The notes beneath the pieces are model-generated. The model did no database searches, was not told where the DNA came from, and was given only the letters and a program-made list of their open reading frames with translations. From JBDTLH01 sp039934875 (lineage in GTDB: Bacteria > Acidobacteriota > Terriglobia > Terriglobales > Acidobacteriaceae): 5,646 nt of DNA. The stretch is from contig JBDTLH010000268.1 in assembly GCA_039934875.1 (NCBI GenBank), positions 1 through 5,646 of the forward strand, in the 5' to 3' direction. Position 1 is the first letter of the stretch. Each line of letters opens with the position of its first letter. A program made the position numbers and the translations under genes. This document shows positions 1-4,822 of this stretch, piece after piece.

Positions 1-531
1 CAGCAACTGTGCTTTGCGTCCGTCTTTCGCGCGCGCGGATACGCACAAAGCCAGCATGTCCACGGCCACAGTCCAGAGCGCGATGATCGCGTAAGACGCC
101 AGCACCGCGGCCAACCTGAAGTGCGCCAGCGCGCCCGTAATCAGCAGCAGAGGCAGCGCCGCCGCATATTGCAACCATGCGCCAAGCGAGGGGCCGAATA
201 GCTTCCCCAGCAGCAGCGTGGCGGCTGAGAGCCGGGTGGCGCGCCAGAAATCGAAGGTCCTCTGGGTGCGCTCGCCCACCAGCGCATGGGCGCTGGAGAT
301 CAGCGTCCACAGCACCAGCACGATGCTGGCGGCGATAAAGATCGCCGCGTGTAGAAATTGCCAATAGGCGAGTTGGTTGATATGGCCAGAAGGTTCTCTG
401 GAGCCGGAGAATCCCGCTAAAGCCAGTATCACTGCCCCGATAACCACCCCAGCAATCAGCGCCAGTACCCGTGCCGGGCGCAGCTCGGAGCGCACGTAGC
501 GCAGCAATTCAGCATTTTCTAACGACGCCAT
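1..531 (-). CDS. ABC-2 type transporter permease subunit, C-terminus cut by window edge
   Basis: Integral membrane subunit of an ABC exporter, presumably working with the ATPase encoded just upstream. My translation from the ATG at 531-529 gives 177 codons with no stop, so the C-terminal part lies beyond the left edge. Hydrophobic stretches likely to be membrane segments lie at about residues 21-41, 62-83, 118-136 and 141-164. A charged cytoplasmic-looking loop at 86-112 (GERTQRTFDFWRATRLS, then LLLGKLFG) matches the pattern of ABC-2 permeases, where an ER-x-x-x-T/F segment is followed by a 'GKL' helix. The ATG shares one base with the TGA of the ATPase gene, which indicates translational coupling. 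The first four helices look intact. The substrate cannot be told from the sequence; exporters of this type move drugs, lipids, polysaccharides or peptides. Confidence 0.85.
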   Translation of the reverse strand, partial: MASLENAELLRYVRSELRPARVLALIAGVVIGAVILALAGFSGSREPSGHINQLAYWQFLHAAIFIAASIVLVLWTLISSAHALVGERTQRTFDFWRATRLSAATLLLGKLFGPSLGAWLQYAAALPLLLITGALAHFRLAAVLASYAIIALWTVAVDMLALCVSARAKDGRKAQLL

Positions 532-1460
532 CACATCACCTGTCCTTGAGAAAGTTTTACGTAAAGCTCTTCGACCGTCTGCATGGTTTCATGGAAGCCG
601 GTAAGCCGGATTCCAGCGGCAACCATGTCCGCCAACAGCGTGCTCAGCTCATCGTCATCCGCACTGAAGGGGAAGGCGCCCTCGCGGTCTCCTATCGCCT
701 CTACGGAGATTTCGCGGTCAGCCAGGAAACGTTTTACATGCGACGCCGGACCCAGCCATGCAATTTCAATAGTGCGGGTGCCCGCTCCTTCCACCTCGTC
801 GCGCAACGTGTTGACCCTGCCGCTGCGCAGCATCACTCCGCGCTCCATCACACCGATGGAGGTGCTGAATGCTTCAAGGTCGGGCAGGATGTGGGAGGAG
901 ACGACGACCGTCGCGCCGCCATCACGCAATTTCTTCAAAAGAATTCGCAGGTCAATCCGCGCCTGGGGATCAAGCCCCGATGCCGGTTCATCGAGCAACA
1001 GCACCTTGGGGCGGTGGAGGATGGCGCGTCCGATGCCCAGCCGCTGTTTCATGCCCCGCGACAACCCTCTGATCATGGCATCGCGCTTGGTTTCAAGTCC
1101 GATATCGGAGATGACTTCCGCGACCCGCGCCTTGATCTCCGCGGGAGTGAGTTGGTAGGCGCGCGCGAAGTAATCGAGGTACTCCCAAACCTTGAGATCG
1201 TCATAGACCGAGAAGAAGTCGGAAAGATAACCGATCTCGGATTGCGCCGCCGCGGTATTGCCGCGCACATCGATGCCGTTGATCAACACTCGTCCGGCGG
1301 TAGGTTCAAGCAGACCGCAACAGATGCGCAGCAGAGTAGTTTTGCCCGCGCCATTGGGGCCAATCAGGCCGAAAATTTCGCCGTCAGGAATCTCCATTGA
1401 GAGGTTACGCACGGCGGTGACGTCGTCATATTCTTTTGAGAGGTTTTCGAGGATGATCAT
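531..1460 (-). CDS. ABC-2 type transporter ATP-binding protein
   Basis: Cytoplasmic ATPase that powers the exporter formed with the permease encoded immediately downstream. The 309-residue protein has the full nucleotide-binding domain in order: Walker A GPNGAGKTT (34-42), signature LSRGM (133-137), Walker B VLLLDEP (153-159) with catalytic Glu158, D-loop SGLD (161-164) and switch His190 in SSHIL. The position usually occupied by the Q-loop glutamine reads GYLSD (77-81), so Asp81 replaces Gln; the flanking segment DFFSVYDDLKVWEYL is otherwise conserved in ABC-2 ATPases. Residues from about 225 form the C-terminal accessory region seen in roughly 300-residue members, so the length is normal. 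The ATG at 1460-1458 is preceded by GGAAG about four bases upstream. The gene ends in a TGATG overlap with the permease. Substrate unknown. Confidence 0.93.
   Translation of the reverse strand: MIILENLSKEYDDVTAVRNLSMEIPDGEIFGLIGPNGAGKTTLLRICCGLLEPTAGRVLINGIDVRGNTAAAQSEIGYLSDFFSVYDDLKVWEYLDYFARAYQLTPAEIKARVAEVISDIGLETKRDAMIRGLSRGMKQRLGIGRAILHRPKVLLLDEPASGLDPQARIDLRILLKKLRDGGATVVVSSHILPDLEAFSTSIGVMERGVMLRSGRVNTLRDEVEGAGTRTIEIAWLGPASHVKRFLADREISVEAIGDREGAFPFSADDDELSTLLADMVAAGIRLTGFHETMQTVEELYVKLSQGQVM
537..547 (-). promoter_or_regulatory. Ribosome binding site of the permease gene, inside the ATPase gene
   Basis: Read on the minus strand, AAGGACAGGTG lies in the last codons of the ATPase gene, a few bases before the overlapping TGATG stop/start. 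It resembles the anti-Shine-Dalgarno complement AGGAGGTG and supports the permease start at 531 and coupled translation of the pair. Confidence 0.6.
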
Positions 1461-1763
1461 AGGGCTTCCGATTGCTACTTAGAGCAATACGCAGCGGCAG
1501 CCAGAAAGTTCAATTTGTCTGTAACGTTCTTGTAGTGTTGCTGAACTTTTTGCGTCTGGCCGATCAAACACGAGGTCCTTTCCCCTTCATGCCTCAGGTG
1601 GGCGTGACAATTCTGCTCTTCAATCTGAGTCTCTTCATTTCCGACTAAAGTTGTTCCACCGACTCTGGAGGCTGCAGATGATCTCCCGCGCAAATTCTGA
1701 TGCGCGCAGGGCGGCTCTGGGGGCGAGATAGACTTCTAACAACGAAATGACGATGATGAGACC
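1461..1763. other. Divergent intergenic spacer between ABC exporter and SDR genes
   Basis: These 303 bases separate two divergently transcribed genes, so both promoters should lie here. I see no convincing protein gene: the only sizeable minus-strand frame starts at a TTG, has no family resemblance and is rich in Gln, His and Arg. A weak minus-strand promoter candidate is listed separately. No good -35/-10 pair could be found for the SDR gene. A short perfect inverted repeat, CGCGCA at 1687-1692 and TGCGCG at 1701-1706 with an 8-base loop, lies about 60 bases before the SDR start; its role is unknown. Confidence 0.6.
1484..1513 (-). promoter_or_regulatory. Candidate sigma70-type promoter of the ABC exporter operon
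   Basis: On the minus strand, TTGAAC (1513-1508) and TATTGC (1489-1484) are separated by 18 bases. The -35 box is fair, while the -10 box matches the consensus at only three of six positions. Transcription would start near 1477, leaving a short leader of about 17 bases containing the GGAAG ribosome site. This is only a plausible fit; position and orientation are right but the score is weak. Confidence 0.28.
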
Positions 1764-2813
1764 ATGACCATGACAAAGACGAGAAGAATAGGGCATATCC
1801 TCGGTTGGACTACGCTGGCCGCCGGCGTCACCACTGCGGCAACGGTCCTGGCCGTGCGCGAGATGCTGAAGCCGGGGCGCGACTTTGACGGCAAAGTAGT
1901 GGCCATCACCGGAGGCTCGCGCGGGCTGGGGCTGGCGTTAGCGCGCGAGTTCGGAAGGCGAGGAGCGAGGCTGGCGCTGTGCGCCCGCAATGGCGCCGAA
2001 CTGGAGACGGCGAAGCAGCGGCTGCGGAAGGTCGCTCCCGATTGTTTTACCCAGGTGTGCGATGTCTCTGATCGCGCCCAGGTAGAAAAGTTTTTAGGCG
2101 CGGTGCGGCAGCATTTTGGGCCTATCGATGTGCTCGTCAATAATGCGGGGGTCATACAAGTCGGCCCGCTGGAAAATCAGAAGCTCGAAGATTTCGAGCA
2201 AACCATGGCGGTGAATTTCTGGGGCGCAGTGTACTCGACCTTCGCGGTATTGCCGGAGATGCGGCGGCGGGGTAGCGGCCATATCGTCAACATAAGCTCG
2301 ATAGGAGGCAAGGTCGCGATTCCCCACCTGCTGCCCTATTCCGCGTCAAAGTTCGCGCTGACCGGATTCTCGCAGGGGCTGGCGACTGAGTTGCACGGCA
2401 GCGGAGTGAAGGTGACTACGGTATGGCCGGGTCTGATGCGCACCGGCTCTCAGTTTCAGGCGGAGTTCAAGGGTCAGCACGAAAAGGAATTTGCCTGGTT
2501 TCTGTTGGGTTCCTCCACTCCGCTGACCAGCATGAAGGCGGAGCGGGCCGCGAGCCAGATCGTGAATGCCACCAAACGCGGTCAGCGGGAGCTGATTATC
2601 GGCTGGCAGGCGGAGATGCTTTCCCGCATCCATGGCGCGCTGCCCGAGTTGACCGGAGCGGCGCTGGCGCAGGTGAATCGCTTGCTGCCCAACGCAAGCG
2701 GAACGGATACGGGGATGAAGAAAGGGCGAGATAGCGAGTCTCTGGCGACCAGGAATCCGATCACCGCATCGAACCGGTTTGCCGCCAAACGCTTGAACGA
2801 GCGGCATGGATAA
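1764..2813 (+). CDS. Membrane-anchored short-chain dehydrogenase/reductase (classical SDR)
   Basis: NAD(P)(H)-dependent oxidoreductase with a Rossmann fold. Visible motifs are the cofactor-binding TGGSRGLG (49-56), NNAG (126-129), catalytic Asn151 in AVNFWG, Ser179 in NISSIGG, and Tyr192/Lys196 in YSASK, followed by PG at 222-223. The Asn-Ser-Tyr-Lys tetrad is therefore complete. Arg53 in the glycine motif and Arg75 after the second strand favour NADPH over NADH. Residues 11-31 are a hydrophobic stretch after a basic start (KTRR), suggesting an N-terminal membrane anchor with the enzyme on the cytoplasmic side. At 349 residues it is about 100 longer than a minimal SDR; the extra length is the anchor plus a C-terminal part from about 260, ending in a polar, probably disordered tail (311-349). 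The ATG at 1764 lacks a strong ribosome site, and a second in-frame ATG follows at 1770. It stands alone and converges on the glycosylase gene. The substrate is unknown. Confidence 0.88.
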   Translation: MTMTKTRRIGHILGWTTLAAGVTTAATVLAVREMLKPGRDFDGKVVAITGGSRGLGLALAREFGRRGARLALCARNGAELETAKQRLRKVAPDCFTQVCDVSDRAQVEKFLGAVRQHFGPIDVLVNNAGVIQVGPLENQKLEDFEQTMAVNFWGAVYSTFAVLPEMRRRGSGHIVNISSIGGKVAIPHLLPYSASKFALTGFSQGLATELHGSGVKVTTVWPGLMRTGSQFQAEFKGQHEKEFAWFLLGSSTPLTSMKAERAASQIVNATKRGQRELIIGWQAEMLSRIHGALPELTGAALAQVNRLLPNASGTDTGMKKGRDSESLATRNPITASNRFAAKRLNERHG

Positions 2814-2886
2814 GACCGGGTAGGCAGATGACAGCGTTGCAGTCGCGGCGAGGGCGACAGGCACGGTGGCAAAAGTGGCAGTGGCG

Positions 2887-2921
2887 GCCAGCGGCCAGTC
2901 GCCAGCAGCCAGTAGCTAGGT
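2887..2921. repeat. Degenerate 7-bp tandem repeat, consensus GCCAGYN, overlapping the glycosylase stop codon
   Basis: Four adjacent 7-base units share GCCAG: GCCAGCG (2887), GCCAGTC (2894), GCCAGCA (2901) and GCCAGTA (2908). A decayed fifth unit, GCTAGGT, follows at 2915-2921 and a possible sixth, GCGAGCA, lies at 2922-2928. The TAG stop of the minus-strand glycosylase gene (2918-2916) lies within the fifth unit. To the left, GTGGCA/GTGGCG repeats (2866-2886) look like a further decayed extension. Heptameric short tandem repeats are known from cyanobacteria (the STRR families); the resemblance here is in structure only. Confidence 0.7.
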
Positions 2922-3662
2922 GCGAGCAGCTTTATCCAGCTCGACGGCCCGCCACATCATCCAGCTTGCCACGGAGCGGTAGGGCGCCCACTGCTGGGCG
3001 CGCCGATGCATTTGATCGGGGGTGGGCATTTCGGCGAGCCCGTAGGTGAGCTGGAAGCCTTTGCGTATCCCGAAATCGGAGACGGGCAGCACGTCGAGCC
3101 GTCCCAGACGAAACATAAGCATCATCTCGACCGTCCAGCGCCCGATGCCGCGAATGGTGATGAGGCGTTCAATCAACTCCTCATCGCGCAGCAGTCGGGC
3201 GCGGGCAAGCGATGGAACTGTTCCGTCGAGCGCTTTGGCGGCAAGGTCTTTGACGGCGGCGGTCTTGGCGCCGGAGAGTCCGGCGGAGCGCAGCACCTTA
3301 TCGGGCGTTGACAAGATTTGCTCGGGCGTGGGATAGGGCAGCAGCGCTGACTTTCTTGGAATACGAATGCTCTTGCCGCTCCCGGTCAGTGCGGAGGCAT
3401 TGCTGATGGTGGCGGCCGCTGTGCTTGCATAGAGTTGCTGCACGCGCAGAAAAATCGCGGCGGCGGCCTTTCCCGCGAGTTGTTGGTACACAATCGAACG
3501 CAGCAGCGATTCATAAATGGTAAAGCCGCGCATCATGCGGATATCGCAATGTCCAACTTGCGCGATGAGGCGGGCGAGTTTTTTATCGCGCTCGCCGAGG
3601 TGGGCGAGGATCGAGGCGCGATCGGCGCGGTAAAGGGTGGGAATGGGTTCGCGGCTGGGCAT
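2916..3662 (-). CDS. DNA-3-methyladenine glycosylase II-like protein (AlkA family, HhH-GPD)
   Basis: Base-excision repair enzyme expected to remove alkylated purines such as 3-methyladenine by cleaving the N-glycosidic bond. In the 248-residue protein, residues 42-75 (MMRGFTIYESLLRSIVYQQL and onward) form the first core helices. A helix-hairpin-helix lies around 167-181 (ITIRGIGRWTVEMM), and the catalytic Asp196 lies in LPVSDFGIR. Only one cysteine (Cys39) is present, so the iron-sulfur cluster of Nth/MutY enzymes is absent, as in AlkA. It lacks the N-terminal beta domain of E. coli AlkA (282 residues) and resembles the shorter Mag-type proteins. A Ser/Thr- and Lys/Arg-rich segment at about 84-109 looks inserted between core helices. 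The ATG at 3662-3660 has no recognisable ribosome site. The stop codon lies in a tandem repeat. Role is inferred from family; exact substrate range is not visible. Confidence 0.88.
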   Translation of the reverse strand: MPSREPIPTLYRADRASILAHLGERDKKLARLIAQVGHCDIRMMRGFTIYESLLRSIVYQQLAGKAAAAIFLRVQQLYASTAAATISNASALTGSGKSIRIPRKSALLPYPTPEQILSTPDKVLRSAGLSGAKTAAVKDLAAKALDGTVPSLARARLLRDEELIERLITIRGIGRWTVEMMLMFRLGRLDVLPVSDFGIRKGFQLTYGLAEMPTPDQMHRRAQQWAPYRSVASWMMWRAVELDKAART

Positions 3663-3668
3663 GAACGG

Positions 3669-3699
3669 ATTATTTCATCGAGGGAGTCTTGAAGTGCAA
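3669..3699 (-). promoter_or_regulatory. Weak candidate promoter of the glycosylase gene, possibly leaderless
   Basis: On the minus strand AATAAT (3674-3669) ends six bases before the ATG, so a transcript from it would begin at or next to the start codon. TTGCAC (3699-3694) lies 19 bases upstream, a poor -35 at a long spacing. The absence of a Shine-Dalgarno sequence before this ATG fits a leaderless message, but the evidence is thin. Confidence 0.22.
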
Positions 3700-3787
3700 T
3701 GAAACTCAACTGAAAAGCGCGTCGGAAAACCGGGTGCCACGATGAAGTGCCAAACGGAAAGGACCTGGCTAGCGGATAAAAAATTGT

Positions 3788-3814
3788 TTGAAAAATCGTT
3801 CGAGCAGTTTTCAA
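3788..3814. repeat. Inverted repeat overlapping the -35 box of the act promoter
   Basis: TTGAAAA (3788-3794) and TTTTCAA (3808-3814) are perfect 7-base inverted arms separated by 13 bases. The right arm contains the candidate -35 box, so a dimeric regulator bound here would affect transcription of the act operon. The surroundings are AT-rich, so chance is a real alternative. Confidence 0.35.
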
Positions 3815-3835
3815 CACGAAACGCGCTGCTATAAT
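3808..3835 (+). promoter_or_regulatory. Sigma70-type promoter of the act operon
   Basis: A perfect -10 box TATAAT (3830-3835) lies 16 bases after TTTTCA (3808-3813), which matches the -35 consensus at four of six positions. It sits in an AT-rich stretch of the divergent spacer and points toward actA. The predicted transcription start near 3842 gives a leader of about 110 bases. This is the clearest promoter in the window. Confidence 0.6.
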
Positions 3836-3848
3836 CCTCTGTTTACCA

Positions 3849-3883
3849 GCGGAGATGCTCTTGCGTTATGCAAGCTCTTCCGC
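3849..3883 (+). other. Imperfect stem-loop in the presumed actA leader
   Basis: GCGGA (3849-3853) can pair with TCCGC (3879-3883), and inside it CTTGC (3860-3864) pairs with GCAAG (3870-3874) around a 5-base loop, GTTAT. A few bases between the two helices are unpaired. It lies just after the predicted transcription start and has no T-run, so it is not an intrinsic terminator. A role in RNA stability or translation is speculative. Confidence 0.35.
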
Positions 3884-3951
3884 AGTGAGCGGTTGCTCTC
3901 TGTAAGACGACGCGAGCAATCGAGGGTTACCAGGAAATTACCGGACAATTC

Positions 3952-4746
3952 ATGGCTCAGATCTTCCATCGCAGCGCAAATTCCGTCTCCCGCATCAGCT
4001 TGTTGCTCGCTGGATTCCTACTGATCACACTGGGGCTGACGGCCAATGAGTGGCAGCGCTCTCCTTATTGGACGAACCAGGGAATACGGCCGGAGCAGCC
4101 AGTGCCTTTCAGCCATCAACACCACGTCTCCGGCCTCGGTATCCAGTGCCAGTATTGCCACACGTCGGTGGAAAAATCGAGTTTCGCCGGATATCCGCCC
4201 ACCAAGACCTGCATGAACTGCCACTCGGAAATTTGGACGGACGCGGACTATCTGGAGCCAATCCGCACCAGTTATCGCGAGAACAAGCCGATCGTGTGGA
4301 CGCGGGTGCATGATCTTCCGGATTATGTTTATTTCAGCCACGAAATCCATGTGAACAAAGGCATTGGCTGCCAATCATGCCACGGGCCGGTGGACCAGAT
4401 GCCGTACATGTACCAGAACGCATCGCTGCAGATGGAGTGGTGCTTGAACTGCCATCGCAACACGGCGGCGAACCTGCGGCCGCGCTCTGAAATTTACAAT
4501 TTCGATTGGAATTCACCCTCCGGGCGGCAGCCGGTGGCATGTGGAGTGGACCCCGCGAACCCGCAGAATGAAGTGGTCTGCCGCGCGGCAGCAGACGAAT
4601 CGAAGGCCAAAGAGATGGTGGCGGCGCTGGGGGCGCGGAAGGTGCAGGCCTTCAGCGATCAGCAGAGCTTCGGCCAATATTTGCAGGCGCAATACCACCT
4701 GCGCGACAGGTACGACCTGATGAGTTGTGACACTTGTCACCGCTGA
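3952..4746 (+). CDS. actA: Alternative complex III subunit ActA, membrane-anchored pentaheme cytochrome c
   Basis: Electron-transfer subunit of alternative complex III, the quinol-oxidising complex that substitutes for cytochrome bc1; it acts on the periplasmic side. The 264-residue protein has five CxxCH haem c sites: CQYCH (66-70), CMNCH (87-91), CQSCH (140-144), CLNCH (164-168) and CDTCH (259-263). The last is followed by a single Arg and the stop. Candidate distal ligands include His55, His57/58, His120, His130 and His133. Residues 15-33 are a single hydrophobic segment after a basic N-terminus, a signal anchor. Between haems 4 and 5, residues about 187-238 form a longer linker with two non-haem cysteines, Cys197 and Cys210. 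The ATG at 3952 is preceded by a weak CCGGA six bases upstream and by AGGAAA at 3932. The next gene encodes ActB, which supports the assignment over other multihaem cytochromes. Confidence 0.9.
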   Translation: MAQIFHRSANSVSRISLLLAGFLLITLGLTANEWQRSPYWTNQGIRPEQPVPFSHQHHVSGLGIQCQYCHTSVEKSSFAGYPPTKTCMNCHSEIWTDADYLEPIRTSYRENKPIVWTRVHDLPDYVYFSHEIHVNKGIGCQSCHGPVDQMPYMYQNASLQMEWCLNCHRNTAANLRPRSEIYNFDWNSPSGRQPVACGVDPANPQNEVVCRAAADESKAKEMVAALGARKVQAFSDQQSFGQYLQAQYHLRDRYDLMSCDTCHR

Positions 4747-4766
4747 GGGATCAGGGACTAGGGATT
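4746..4766. repeat. Degenerate 7-bp tandem repeat AGGGAYY at the actA stop codon
   Basis: Three adjacent units, AGGGATC (4746-4752), AGGGACT (4753-4759) and AGGGATT (4760-4766), begin with the last base of the actA TGA codon. The differences are confined to the last two positions. The sequence then turns A-rich. It is a separate heptamer family from the GCCAGYN array near 2900. Confidence 0.65.
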
Positions 4767-4777
4767 AAGAAATAAAG

Positions 4778-4822
4778 AAGCACCCAAAAAAGTCATAAGA
4801 AGCGAGTTTATAAGCACCCAAA
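4778..4822. repeat. 11-bp direct repeat AAGCACCCAAA before actB
   Basis: Two identical copies of AAGCACCCAAA lie at 4778-4788 and 4812-4822, 34 bases apart start to start. The last base of the second copy is the A of the actB ATG. The repeat occupies the place where a Shine-Dalgarno site would normally be, and no good one is visible. Confidence 0.6.

Noticed and set aside
471..1400. Long plus-strand open frame antisense to the ABC ATPase, 309 codons.
   Set aside because: It mirrors the ATPase gene in a GC-rich region. The translation has no recognisable domain, while the minus-strand protein has every ABC motif.
1475..1693. 72-codon minus-strand frame in the divergent spacer.
   Set aside because: It starts at a TTG, has no ribosome site and no family resemblance, and spans the expected promoter region.
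2838..2863. Stem-loop between the convergent SDR and glycosylase genes: GTCGC (2842-2846) with GCGAC (2854-2858), extended by TGC/GCA.
   Set aside because: It lies where a bidirectional terminator would be expected, but the stem is short and interrupted and there is no T-run on either strand.
2346..2864. 172-codon minus-strand frame antisense to the SDR gene.
   Set aside because: It is a shadow of the SDR coding sequence, which carries a complete catalytic tetrad on the plus strand.
2887..2921. CRISPR array or insertion-sequence end.
   Set aside because: The units are 7 bases with no spacers, and no cas or transposase gene or terminal inverted repeat is present.
3533..3817. 94-codon minus-strand frame across the glycosylase start and upstream spacer.
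   Set aside because: It overlaps the well-supported glycosylase gene in another frame and has no domain signal.
4018..4374. 118-codon minus-strand frame inside actA.
   Set aside because: It is antisense to a clear pentahaem cytochrome gene and has no independent support.
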